Part shown: positions 17,601 through 26,287 of the stretch, in pieces
Numbering within the stretch: the stretch's first letter is position 1
How the letters are laid out: every line of letters starts with the position of its first letter
From: Caballeronia ptereochthonis
Lineage (GTDB): Bacteria > Pseudomonadota > Gammaproteobacteria > Burkholderiales > Burkholderiaceae
Length of the DNA: 64,000 bases
Reading direction: 5' to 3'
NCBI RefSeq assembly: GCF_001545075.1
Contig: NZ_FCOB02000034.1
Coordinates: forward strand, 1-64,000
The notes under the pieces: model-generated
Databases searched by the model: none
Told to the model about the DNA's origin: nothing
The model's input: only the letters and a program-made list of their open reading frames with translations
Position numbers and translations under genes: made by a program

Positions 17601-19991
17601 ATGAGCGTTGCCGAATACTTCTCCTCGATGGAATACGGACCCGCACCGGAAGACGATCGCGCCGCGCGCGCCTGGCTCGATCAGCACAACGGGCGCTTCG
17701 GTCATTTCATCAATGGCGCATGGCGCGATAGCGATGCCGCCGAACGATTCGATTCGCGCGAGCCCGCGACGGGCCGCATGCTGGCGTCGATCGCGCAAGG
17801 CGATTCCGCCGATGTCGATGCCGCCGTGCAGGCCGCGCACGATGCGCTCGAAGGCTGGCAGGCCATCGGCGGCGCGGGGCGCGCGCGTCATCTGTATGCG
17901 CTCTCGCGCATGGTGCAGCGGCATGGCCGCCTGTTCGCCGTGCTGGAATCGCTCGACAACGGCAAGCCGATCCGCGAGTCGCGCGATATCGATATCCCTC
18001 TTGTGGCAAGGCATTTTCTGCATCACGCGGGCTGGGCGCAGTTGCAGGACAAGGAGTTCGCCGACTGGGCGCCGCTCGGCGTGATCGGCCAGATCGTGCC
18101 GTGGAATTTTCCGCTGCTGATGCTCGCGTGGAAGATCGCCCCCGCGCTCGCGCTCGGCAATACCGTCGTGCTCAAGCCCGCCGAATATACGCCGCTGACC
18201 GCGCTGCTGTTCGCCGAGCTTGCGCACCGCGCGGGCTTGCCCAAGGGCGTGCTCAATGTCGTCACCGGCGACGGGCGCACGGGTGCGGCGCTGGTCGAGC
18301 ACAGGCGCGTCGCGAAGATCGCCTTCACGGGCTCGACCGAGGTGGGCCGCCAGATTCGCACGACGACGGCGGGCTCGGGCAAGTCGCTCACACTGGAGCT
18401 CGGCGGCAAGTCGCCCTTCATCGTGTTCGACGATGCCGACCTCGACAGCGCCGTGGAAGGCGTCGTCGATGCGATCTGGTTCAATCAGGGCCAGGTGTGT
18501 TGCGCGGGCTCGCGTCTGCTCGTGCAGGAGGGCATCGAGGCGCGCTTCGTCGAGAAGCTCAAGCGCCGCATGGACACGCTGCGCGTCGGCACGTCGCTCG
18601 ACAAGGGCATCGACATGAGCGCCATCGTCGATGAAGTGCAGCTCGAGCGCATCCGCGCGCTCGTGGCGAAAGGCGAAAGCGAAGGCTGCGAGATTCATCA
18701 AAGCCCGCGTCTCGCGTTGCCCGAGGGCGGCGCATTCTTCCCGCCGACGCTCGTGACCAACGTCGCGCCTGCATCGACGCTCGCGCAGGAAGAAATCTTT
18801 GGACCCGTGCTCGTGACCATGAGCTTCCGCACGCCGGAAGAAGCCGTCGCGCTCGCGAACAACACGCGCTATGGGCTCGCCGCGAGCATCTGGAGCGAGA
18901 ACATCAGCCGCGCGCTCGATGTCGCGCCGCGCCTGCAATGCGGCGTCGTGTGGATCAACGCGACCAACCTCTTCGATGCGGCCGTGGGCTTCGGCGGCTA
19001 TCGCGAATCCGGCTTCGGGCGCGAGGGCGGACGCGAGGGCATTTACGAATACCTGAAGCCGCGCGCATGGGCCAAGCTTCCGGTTCGCGGTGAAACCGGG
19101 CCACTGCAGGCGCAGCCCGATTCGCTCACGGACGCGGGCAAGGTCAGCGCGCTCGATCGCACGGCGAAGCTCTTCATCGGCGGCAAGCAGGCACGGCCCG
19201 ACAGCGGTTACTCGCGGCTCGTGCGCGCGCCTTCCGGTGAGATCGTCGGCGAAGCGGGCGAGGGCAATCGCAAGGACATTCGCAATGCGGTGGCCGCCGC
19301 GCGCGGCATGACGAAGTGGTCTTCCGCGAGCGCGCATAATCGCGCGCAGGTGCTGTACTACCTCGCGGAGAATCTGAGCGCGCGCGCCGACGAGTTCGCG
19401 AGGCAGCTCGTCACGCGCGCGGGTTCGAGCGAGCGGGATGCGAAGCGCGAAGTGGAAGCATCGATCGCGCGCTTCTTCACGTATGCCGCCTGGGCCGACA
19501 AGTACGACGGCGCGGTGCATGCGCCGCCGCTGCATGGCGTGGCGCTGGCGATGCACGAGCCGCTCGGCGTGATCGGCATCGTGTGCCCGGATGAAGCGCC
19601 GCTGCTCGGTTTCGTGTCGCTCGTCGCGCCCGCGCTTGCACTCGGCAATCGCGTGGTCGCGGTGCCGAGCGAAACGTGTCCGCTGATGGCGACGGACTTC
19701 TATCAGGTCGTCGAGACATCGGATGTACCGGGCGGCGCGCTGAACATCGTCACCGGCGATGCGCGCTCCCTGGCGCAAACACTTGCACAGCACGACGACG
19801 TCGATGCGCTCTGGTGCTTCCATGGCGCGTCGCTCTCGGCGCTGGCCGAGCGCGAGTCCGTCGGCAACCTGAAACGCACGTTCGTCGATCAGGGCCGCGT
19901 GTTCGACTGGCACGACGCCGCGAGCGAGGGCTTGCCGTTCCTCCGTCAGGCCGTGCAGGTGAAGAACATCTGGGTGCCGTACGGAGACTGA
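17601..19991 (+). CDS. ALDH16-type aldehyde dehydrogenase with second, inactive domain
   Basis: NAD-dependent aldehyde dehydrogenase of 796 residues, about 300 longer than usual. Residues 1-500 form a complete domain with Glu in TLELGGKSPFIVFDDADLD and catalytic Cys in FNQGQVCCAGS. From about residue 515 a second ALDH-like domain begins (KLFIGGKQARPDSG...) and keeps the cofactor-binding half, but ends without a catalytic-cysteine segment. This is the architecture of bacterial and animal ALDH16. In this operon its likely job is oxidising the acetaldehyde made by DeoC to acetate. The substrate is inferred from context. Confidence 0.9.
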   Translation: MSVAEYFSSMEYGPAPEDDRAARAWLDQHNGRFGHFINGAWRDSDAAERFDSREPATGRMLASIAQGDSADVDAAVQAAHDALEGWQAIGGAGRARHLYALSRMVQRHGRLFAVLESLDNGKPIRESRDIDIPLVARHFLHHAGWAQLQDKEFADWAPLGVIGQIVPWNFPLLMLAWKIAPALALGNTVVLKPAEYTPLTALLFAELAHRAGLPKGVLNVVTGDGRTGAALVEHRRVAKIAFTGSTEVGRQIRTTTAGSGKSLTLELGGKSPFIVFDDADLDSAVEGVVDAIWFNQGQVCCAGSRLLVQEGIEARFVEKLKRRMDTLRVGTSLDKGIDMSAIVDEVQLERIRALVAKGESEGCEIHQSPRLALPEGGAFFPPTLVTNVAPASTLAQEEIFGPVLVTMSFRTPEEAVALANNTRYGLAASIWSENISRALDVAPRLQCGVVWINATNLFDAAVGFGGYRESGFGREGGREGIYEYLKPRAWAKLPVRGETGPLQAQPDSLTDAGKVSALDRTAKLFIGGKQARPDSGYSRLVRAPSGEIVGEAGEGNRKDIRNAVAAARGMTKWSSASAHNRAQVLYYLAENLSARADEFARQLVTRAGSSERDAKREVEASIARFFTYAAWADKYDGAVHAPPLHGVALAMHEPLGVIGIVCPDEAPLLGFVSLVAPALALGNRVVAVPSETCPLMATDFYQVVETSDVPGGALNIVTGDARSLAQTLAQHDDVDALWCFHGASLSALAERESVGNLKRTFVDQGRVFDWHDAASEGLPFLRQAVQVKNIWVPYGD

Positions 19992-20051
19992 TTGCAGAGT
20001 TGACCGGGCGTAGATTCCGATACGGGACCGCCCATGCATGGAGGAGACGCT

Positions 20052-20525
20052 GTGCTGAAGAACATCGATCCGCTTCTGAACGCCGATATCCTGCACGCGC
20101 TCGCCGCGATGGGTCACGGCGACGAAGTGGTGATCTGCGACGCTCATTTCCCCGCCGACTCGGTGGCGCGGCAATCGGTATTGGGCAAGGTCCTGCGCAT
20201 CGACGGCGCGAGCGCGCCGCGGGCGGTGCGCGCGGTGCTGTCGGTGCTGCCGCTCGATACGTTCGTCGACGATCCCGCCGGCCGCATGGAAATAGTTGGC
20301 GATGCAACTACCTTGCCCGCCGTGCAGCGCGAGGCGCAACGCGAAGTAGACGACGCAGAAGGCCGTGAACTGCCGTTCGCGGCGATCGAACGCTTCGCGT
20401 TTTACGAGCGCGCGAAGAAAGCGTACTGCGTGATCGCCACGGGCGAGGCGCGCGGCTATGGCTGCTTCATCTTCAAGAAGGGCGTGCAACTGGCACCCGA
20501 TGCGCCGGAAGGAGGCACGCGATGA
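20052..20525 (+). CDS. RbsD/FucU-family sugar mutarotase
   Basis: Small cytoplasmic protein of 157 residues that interconverts pyranose/furanose or anomeric forms of a sugar. The N-terminus LKNIDPLLNADILHALAAMGHGDEVVICDAHFPA matches FucU/RbsD, including the catalytic His in MGHGDE, and the C-terminal Y-G-C-F-I-F-K-K-G block is conserved. I start at GTG 20052, because a GGAGGAG site lies just upstream of it and would be inside the gene if the ATG at 20034 were used. Its stop overlaps the kinase start by four bases. It probably supplies the sugar form used by the kinase. Confidence 0.88.
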   Translation: MLKNIDPLLNADILHALAAMGHGDEVVICDAHFPADSVARQSVLGKVLRIDGASAPRAVRAVLSVLPLDTFVDDPAGRMEIVGDATTLPAVQREAQREVDDAEGRELPFAAIERFAFYERAKKAYCVIATGEARGYGCFIFKKGVQLAPDAPEGGTR

Positions 20526-21454
20526 AGAGCGTCGTCATTCTCGGCATCTACGTGACGGACCTCGCGTTTCGCGCGCAGCGCATGCCGCTGCTCGGCGAAA
20601 CCGTTGCGGGTTCCGCCTTCAAGATGGGACCGGGCGGAAAGGGCTCGAATCAGGCGGTGGCCGCCGCCCGCGCCGGGGCGGACGTGATCTTCTGCACGCG
20701 CATCGGCGCGGACGCGTTCGGCGAGATCGCGCAGGCAACCTGGACTGCCGAAGGCATCACGTCGCGCGCGACCGTCATGAGCGACGTGGCGACGGGCGCC
20801 GCGCATATCTACGTCGACGAGAACACGGGCGGCAACGCGATCATCGTCGCGGCGGGCGCTGCGGGCACGCTGGCGCCCGAGGACGTCGAGGCGATCGAAG
20901 ACGACATCGCTCGTGCGGGCGTCTTCGTCACGCAACTGGAGCAACCGATTCCTGCCGCGCGCCGCGGACTCGAGCTCGCGCGCAAGCATGGCGTGACGAC
21001 GGTGTTCAATCCCGCGCCGGCGCTGCCGCTCACCGACGATATCTATCCGCTGTGCGACTACATCACGCCGAACGAAACCGAGGCGACAGCGCTGACGGGC
21101 GTGGCAATCGTCAATGTCGATGACGCGCGCCGCGCCGCCGACGTGCTGTTGAAGAAGGGCGCGCGCGCCGTCATCGTCACGCTCGGCGAAGCGGGCGCGC
21201 TGCTGCATACGGAGAACGAATCGGTACTCGTCCCGGCCTTCGATTGCGGCCGCGTGGTCGAGACGGCGGGCGCGGGCGATGGCTTCACCGGCGGCTTCGC
21301 GGCTGCGCTCGCTCGCGGCGAAGGTCCGCTCGATGCGGTGCGCTTCGGCTGCGCGCTCGCGAGCCTTTCGGTGACGCGCCCCGGCACCGCGCCTTCGATG
21401 CCGCGTCTCGACGAGATCAACGCGGTGCTTGCGGAAAGGAGCGTCACGCAATGA
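20522..21454 (+). CDS. Ribokinase-family (PfkB) kinase, probable deoxyribokinase
   Basis: Phosphorylates a pentose at C5 with ATP. The 310-residue protein has the PfkB N-terminal motif GPGGKGSNQAVAAARAGADVIF and the C-terminal catalytic motif ETAGAGDGFTGGFAAALARGE with the base Asp. Since the operon carries DeoC but no phosphopentomutase, 2-deoxyribose is the most likely substrate, which would feed deoxyribose 5-phosphate to DeoC. Ribose kinase activity cannot be excluded. It overlaps both neighbours by four bases. Confidence 0.88.
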   Translation: MKSVVILGIYVTDLAFRAQRMPLLGETVAGSAFKMGPGGKGSNQAVAAARAGADVIFCTRIGADAFGEIAQATWTAEGITSRATVMSDVATGAAHIYVDENTGGNAIIVAAGAAGTLAPEDVEAIEDDIARAGVFVTQLEQPIPAARRGLELARKHGVTTVFNPAPALPLTDDIYPLCDYITPNETEATALTGVAIVNVDDARRAADVLLKKGARAVIVTLGEAGALLHTENESVLVPAFDCGRVVETAGAGDGFTGGFAAALARGEGPLDAVRFGCALASLSVTRPGTAPSMPRLDEINAVLAERSVTQ

Positions 21455-22494
21455 AAGGCTCGAAGTGGCTCGCGGATCGCCAGTTCAACTTCCTGATCGG
21501 CGTGAACATCCTCGTGGTGATCGTCGCGACGTGGATGTCGCACGGCCAGTTCCTCGACATCGACAACCTCCAGTCGATGGGCGGCCAGTTGCCCGAGCTC
21601 GGCCTGCTCGCGCTCGGCATCATGCTGTCGATGGTCTCGGGCAACGGCGGCATCGATCTGTCGGGTGTCGGGCTTGCGAACCTGTCGGGCATGGTCGCGG
21701 CGATGCTGCTGCCGCACATGGTGTCCGCCGACGATTCGCCCGCGCTCTATACGGGCGTGTTCGTGTGCATCGTCGTGGCGATCGGTTTGCTCGGCGGCTT
21801 GCTGAACGGCGTCGTCATCGCGAAGCTCAGGCTCACGCCGATTCTCTGCACGCTCGGCACGCAGTTGCTTTTCACGGGCATTGCGGTCGTGCTGAGCAAC
21901 GGGGCGTCGGTGCGCGTGGAATACGTCGATCCGCTTTCGAACATCGGCAACGGCACTTTCCTGCAAGTGCCGATTTCGCTGTGGATCTTCATCGCCGCCG
22001 TCGTGCTGCTCGGCTGGATCCTGAAGCGCACGCCGTTCGGCCTGCGTCTCTACCTGATGGGAACCAATCCCAAGGCCGCGTTCTACGCGGGCATTCCGCG
22101 CGCGCGCATGCTGATCCTCACGTATGGCCTGTGCGGCGTGCTCGCATCGCTCGCGGGCCTCATCAGCGCGACCCATACGTCGAGCGCGAAATGGGATTAC
22201 GGCAATTCGTACTTGCTGATCGCGATCTTGATCGCGGTGATGGGCGGCGTGAATCCGGCGGGCGGCTACGGGCGCATCGTCTGCGTGTTTCTCGCCGCGA
22301 CGGTGCTGCAATTCCTGTCGAGCCTGTTCAATCTGCTCGGGGTGTCGCAGTTCTTCGGCGATTGCGCGTGGGGTTTCCTGCTGCTCGCATCGCTCGCATT
22401 CGCGGGCGGCGAGCGCGTGCGCGCGATCTTCGGCATCGGCGGAGCCGCGCCCAGGAGCAATGTTCCACCGCCGCCCGCGTCGACGGGACGTTAG
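21451..22494 (+). CDS. CUT2-family sugar ABC transporter permease
   Basis: Inner-membrane permease of 347 residues related to RbsC/AraH. It has about eight to ten hydrophobic segments, with SMVSGNGGIDLSGVGLANLSGMVAA and the C-terminal GGVNPAGGYGRIVCVFLAATVLQFL in place of the usual coupling region. ATG 21451 overlaps the kinase stop. The longer open frame running back into the kinase gene is shadow. A second permease is encoded at 25134, so the transporter is probably a heterodimer, as in AI-2 (LsrCD) and rhamnose systems. Confidence 0.9.
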   Translation: MKGSKWLADRQFNFLIGVNILVVIVATWMSHGQFLDIDNLQSMGGQLPELGLLALGIMLSMVSGNGGIDLSGVGLANLSGMVAAMLLPHMVSADDSPALYTGVFVCIVVAIGLLGGLLNGVVIAKLRLTPILCTLGTQLLFTGIAVVLSNGASVRVEYVDPLSNIGNGTFLQVPISLWIFIAAVVLLGWILKRTPFGLRLYLMGTNPKAAFYAGIPRARMLILTYGLCGVLASLAGLISATHTSSAKWDYGNSYLLIAILIAVMGGVNPAGGYGRIVCVFLAATVLQFLSSLFNLLGVSQFFGDCAWGFLLLASLAFAGGERVRAIFGIGGAAPRSNVPPPPASTGR

Positions 22495-22546
22495 TGTTGC
22501 GTGTGATTGTTGAAGAGACCAATCGATACATAAAGGAGACAACGCA

Positions 22547-23551
22547 ATGAAGCTGAACAAACTCGGCACCGCGCTTACGGCGATCGCACTCGCCGCCGGC
22601 GCGATCGCGGCGGCGCAGGCCGCGACCAACGAGACCATCGTGACGGTCGTGAAGGTGACCGGCATCAACTGGTTCAATCGCATGGACGAAGGCGTGAAGG
22701 AGTTCGGCAAGGAAAACCCGAACATCAACGCGTATCAGACAGGCCCGGGCCGAGCCGACGCCGCGCAGCAGCTGAAGATCATCGAGGACCTGATCGCGAA
22801 GAAGGTCACGGCGATCGCGGTGGTGCCGTACGATCCGCCGACACTCGAGCCCGCGCTCAAGAAGGCGATGGACCGCGGCATCAAGGTCGTCACGCATGAA
22901 GCGGACAACGCCAAGAACACGCAGGTCGACATCGAAGCGTTCGACAACACCGCGTACGGCGCGGGCCTGAACGAGCGCCTCGCGAAGTGCATGGGCCAGC
23001 AGGGCAAGTGGGCGGTGCTGGTCGGCTCCCTCGGCAGCCGCTCGCAGGTGCAATGGGCCGATGGTGGCATTGGCAACGCGAAGGCCAAGTATCCGAAGAT
23101 GGATCTCGTCGAGCCCAAGCTCGAAACCAACAACGATGGCGAGCGAGCATATCAGGTCGCGAAGGAAGTGCTGCGCAAGCATCCGGACCTGACGGGCTTC
23201 CAGGGTTCGTCGTCGCTGGATGTGATCGGCATTGGCCGCGCAGTCGAGGAAGCGGGCAAGGTCGGCAAGATCTGCGTGTACGGAACCGGACTGCCGACGG
23301 AAGCCGCGAAGTTCCTCGAAAGCGGTGCGATCAACGGTATCGCGTTCTGGGATCCGAAGCTCGCCGGTCTCGCGATGAACAAGGTCGCGCAGATGCTCGT
23401 CGACGGCAAGGAAGTGCAGAACGGCGCGGACCTGGGCATCACGGGCTACAACAAGGTGACCGTTACGAAGGGCCCCGGCAAGGGCGTGATCGTGCGCGGC
23501 ACCGGCTGGGTCGACGTCGACAAGACGAACTACAAGCAATACAACTTCTGA
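22547..23551 (+). CDS. Periplasmic sugar-binding protein of the ABC transporter
   Basis: Secreted binding protein of 334 residues. The signal peptide (MKLNKLGTALTAIALAAGAIAAAQA) is followed by a peripl_BP_4 fold: VKVTGINWFNRMDEGVKEFGKENP near the mature N-terminus, DLIAKKVTAIAVVPYDP and THEADN at the hinge. This resembles RhaS/LsrB-type receptors. An AAGGAG site about seven bases upstream supports the ATG. From the operon it should bind 2-deoxyribose or a deoxynucleoside-derived sugar. The ligand is inferred. Confidence 0.9.
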   Translation: MKLNKLGTALTAIALAAGAIAAAQAATNETIVTVVKVTGINWFNRMDEGVKEFGKENPNINAYQTGPGRADAAQQLKIIEDLIAKKVTAIAVVPYDPPTLEPALKKAMDRGIKVVTHEADNAKNTQVDIEAFDNTAYGAGLNERLAKCMGQQGKWAVLVGSLGSRSQVQWADGGIGNAKAKYPKMDLVEPKLETNNDGERAYQVAKEVLRKHPDLTGFQGSSSLDVIGIGRAVEEAGKVGKICVYGTGLPTEAAKFLESGAINGIAFWDPKLAGLAMNKVAQMLVDGKEVQNGADLGITGYNKVTVTKGPGKGVIVRGTGWVDVDKTNYKQYNF

Positions 23552-23607
23552 CGTGATGTGCGCGGCGCGCCCGGTTCGATGAGGCGCGCCGCCTGCCTCG
23601 AAACGAC

Positions 23608-25137
23608 ATGACCACAACGACCCCGCTTCTCGAAGTCTTCGATATCCACAAGCGCTTTACCGGCGTGCATGCGCTGCGCGGCGTGAGCCTCGCGTTCGAG
23701 CGCGGACAGATCTATCACTTGCTGGGCGAGAACGGCTGCGGCAAGAGCACGCTCATCAAGATCATCTCGGGCGCGCAGCCGCCCGATGAAGGCGAGCTCG
23801 TGATCGAGGGCGTGCGCCACACGAAGCTCTCGCCGCTCGAATCCCTTTCGGCGGGCATCGAGACGGTCTATCAGGACTTGTCGCTGCTGCCGAACATGAG
23901 CGTCGCGGAGAACGTCGCGCTGACGTCCGAGCTTGCCGAACATGCGGGCAAGCTCGCGCGCACGTTCGATCGCAAGGCGCTCGCGCAAACCGCTGCTCGC
24001 GCGCTCGAAGCCGTGGGCCTGCCGGGCGACGCGAATTTCCAGAAGACACTGATCGAGCAGCTGCCGCTCGCCACGCGCCAGCTCGTCGCGATTGCGCGCG
24101 CGATTGCGAGCGAGGCGAAGTTCGTCATCATGGACGAGCCGACCACGTCGCTCACGCAGAAGGAAGTCGACAATCTCATCGCCGTACTGGCGAAGCTGCG
24201 CGCGGACGGCGTGGCCGTGCTGTTCGTGAGCCACAAGCTCGACGAGTGCTATGCGATCGGCGGCGAAGTGATCGTGCTGCGCGACGGCCAGAAGATGGCG
24301 CAAGGCCCGATCGAAAACTACACGAAGGCGCAGATCAGCGAGCTCATGACGGGCAAGCATCTGTCGACCGAACGCTATCGTTCGGAAGGTGACGAGGGCG
24401 CGTCGCAAATCGTGCTCGACGTGCAGGGTCTCGGCCGCAAAGGCCAGTTCGCCGATGTGTCGTTCAAGCTGCACAAGGGCGAGATTCTCGGCGTGACGGG
24501 CCTGCTCGATTCGGGCCGCAACGAACTCGCGCGTGCACTGGCTGGCGTTGCGCCCGCCGACATGGGCACGGTCACGCTCGACGGCATGCGCGTGCGGCTG
24601 CATTCGCCCGCGGATGCGAAGGCGCAGCGCATCGGCTACGTGCCGGAAGACCGCCTGAACGAAGGGCTGTTCCTCGACAAGCCGATCCGCGACAACGTCG
24701 TCACCGCGATGATCGCGAGCCTGCGCGACCGCTTCGGCCAGATCGACCGCAAGCGCGCGCAAGAGCTCGCCGAGCGCACCGTGAAGGACTTGCAGATCGC
24801 CACGCCCGATGTCGACAAGCCCGTGCAGTCGCTTTCGGGCGGCAACCAGCAGCGCGTGCTGATCGGCCGCTGGCTCGCGATCGATCCTCGCGTGCTGATC
24901 CTGCACGGTCCGACGGTCGGCGTGGACGTGGGATCGAAGGACATCATTTACCGCATCATGCAGCGGCTGTCGAAGGAGGGCATCGGCATCATCCTGATCA
25001 GCGACGACTTGCCCGAGCTGCTGCAGAACTGCGACCGCATTCTGATGATGAAGAAAGGCCGCATCGCGAGCGAGTATCGCGCGGACCGGTTGAGCGAGGC
25101 CGATCTTTATCACGCGCTACTTTCAGAGGCAGCATGA
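23608..25137 (+). CDS. CUT2 sugar ABC transporter ATP-binding protein
   Basis: Tandem ABC ATPase of 509 residues. The first nucleotide-binding domain has Walker A GENGCGKST and Walker B FVIMDEPTT. The second has the degenerate Walker A (GLLDSGRNELARAL) typical of RbsA/XylG-type proteins and a good signature SLSGGNQQRVLIGRWLA. It overlaps the next permease by four bases. It would energise import with the two permeases and the binding protein of this operon. Confidence 0.93.
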   Translation: MTTTTPLLEVFDIHKRFTGVHALRGVSLAFERGQIYHLLGENGCGKSTLIKIISGAQPPDEGELVIEGVRHTKLSPLESLSAGIETVYQDLSLLPNMSVAENVALTSELAEHAGKLARTFDRKALAQTAARALEAVGLPGDANFQKTLIEQLPLATRQLVAIARAIASEAKFVIMDEPTTSLTQKEVDNLIAVLAKLRADGVAVLFVSHKLDECYAIGGEVIVLRDGQKMAQGPIENYTKAQISELMTGKHLSTERYRSEGDEGASQIVLDVQGLGRKGQFADVSFKLHKGEILGVTGLLDSGRNELARALAGVAPADMGTVTLDGMRVRLHSPADAKAQRIGYVPEDRLNEGLFLDKPIRDNVVTAMIASLRDRFGQIDRKRAQELAERTVKDLQIATPDVDKPVQSLSGGNQQRVLIGRWLAIDPRVLILHGPTVGVDVGSKDIIYRIMQRLSKEGIGIILISDDLPELLQNCDRILMMKKGRIASEYRADRLSEADLYHALLSEAA

Positions 25138-26195
25138 GCATGAGCGAATCCATCCGCCGCACGGGAAGCGAGACGATGCCGCAGGCCGTGAGCGACGTCG
25201 CGCCGCGTGTGCGCAAGGGCAATCTCTACGCGCAGCTGATGCGCAATCCCGAGTGGTTCACGGTCGGGCTGATCGTGGTGACGTGCCTGATCGTGGGCGG
25301 CATCAATCCGCGCTTCTTCCAGTTCGCCACGCTGTTCGACATGCTGCATTCCGCGACGACGGTGTCGCTCTTCGCGCTCGGCACGCTCGTCGTGCTGGCG
25401 TCGGGCGGCATCGACGTGTCGTTCACGGCGATCGCCGCGCTCACGATGTATTCGATCACCAAGGCCGTGTTCGCATGGTGGCCCGAGTGCCCGTTCGTGC
25501 TGATCCTGATCGCGGGCGCGATCGGCGGCGTGATTCTCGGCGTCATCAACGGCATGCTCGTGCATCGGCTCAAGGCGCCGTCGCTGATCGTCACGATCGG
25601 CACGCAGTATCTGTATCGCGGCTTGCTGCTGACCTTCGTCGGCACGCAGTTCTTCATGAACATTCCGCACAGCATGGATACGTTCGGGCGCCTGCCGCTG
25701 TTCTTCTACCACACGTCCGATGGCCTGCGCGCCGTGTTGCCGGTGTCCGTGCTCGCGCTCGTGATCGCGGCGGTGCTCACGTGGTGGCTGCTCAATCGCA
25801 CGATGATGGGGCGCGGCGTCTACGCGATGGGCGGCAGTCTCGCGATCGCCGAGCGCCTCGGCTACAACCTGCGCGCGATTCATCTGTTCGTGTTCGGCTA
25901 TACCGGCTTGCTGGCGGGCGTGGCGGGCATTCTGCACGTCTCGACGAACCGGCTCGCCAATCCGTTCGATCTCGTCGGCACGGAGCTCGACGTGATCGCC
26001 GCCGTGATTCTCGGCGGCGCGCGCATCACGGGCGGCACGGGGACGGTGGTGGGCACCTTGCTCGGCGTCGTGCTCGTCACGCTCATCAATAGCGTGCTGA
26101 TTCTCATCGGCGTGCCGAGCACCTGGCAGAAGGTGATCATCGGCGCGTTCATTCTCGTCGCGGGGACGTTGTTCGCGCTGGGGCGCCGGCAGTAG
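25134..26195 (+). CDS. CUT2-family sugar ABC transporter permease (second)
   Basis: Integral membrane protein of 353 residues. It has the family motif SGGIDVSFTAIAALTMY and the conserved AVILGGARITGGTGTVVGTLLGVVLVT near the C-terminus, which couples to the ATPase. Last gene of the deoxyribose operon; translation is coupled to the ATPase gene by a four-base overlap. A strong hairpin follows 19 bases after the stop. Confidence 0.9.
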   Translation: MSMSESIRRTGSETMPQAVSDVAPRVRKGNLYAQLMRNPEWFTVGLIVVTCLIVGGINPRFFQFATLFDMLHSATTVSLFALGTLVVLASGGIDVSFTAIAALTMYSITKAVFAWWPECPFVLILIAGAIGGVILGVINGMLVHRLKAPSLIVTIGTQYLYRGLLLTFVGTQFFMNIPHSMDTFGRLPLFFYHTSDGLRAVLPVSVLALVIAAVLTWWLLNRTMMGRGVYAMGGSLAIAERLGYNLRAIHLFVFGYTGLLAGVAGILHVSTNRLANPFDLVGTELDVIAAVILGGARITGGTGTVVGTLLGVVLVTLINSVLILIGVPSTWQKVIIGAFILVAGTLFALGRRQ

Positions 26196-26206
26196 GAAGG
26201 CGTTCG

Positions 26207-26254
26207 AAAAAAAACCGCGGCGGCGTTCGGATTCCGATCCGAACGCCGCCGCGG
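26207..26254. terminator. Strong bidirectional-type terminator hairpin
   Basis: A perfect 18-bp stem with a TCCG loop occupies 26215-26254, between the converging deo operon and the antiporter gene. Eight A residues at 26207-26214 become a U tract for reverse-strand transcripts, so it is a classical intrinsic terminator for the adiC-like operon. For the forward strand only CTTGCTTC follows, so termination there may be weaker. Confidence 0.85.
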
Positions 26255-26287
26255 CTTGCTTCATGGTTTTGGCCGAGCCGACGCCGC

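Noticed and set aside
16521..20489. Reverse-strand open frame of 1322 codons opposite deoC, the aldehyde dehydrogenase and rbsD/fucU
   Set aside because: It is an Arg/His-rich shadow produced by GC3-biased codons of three well-supported forward genes. It crosses gene boundaries and matches no family.
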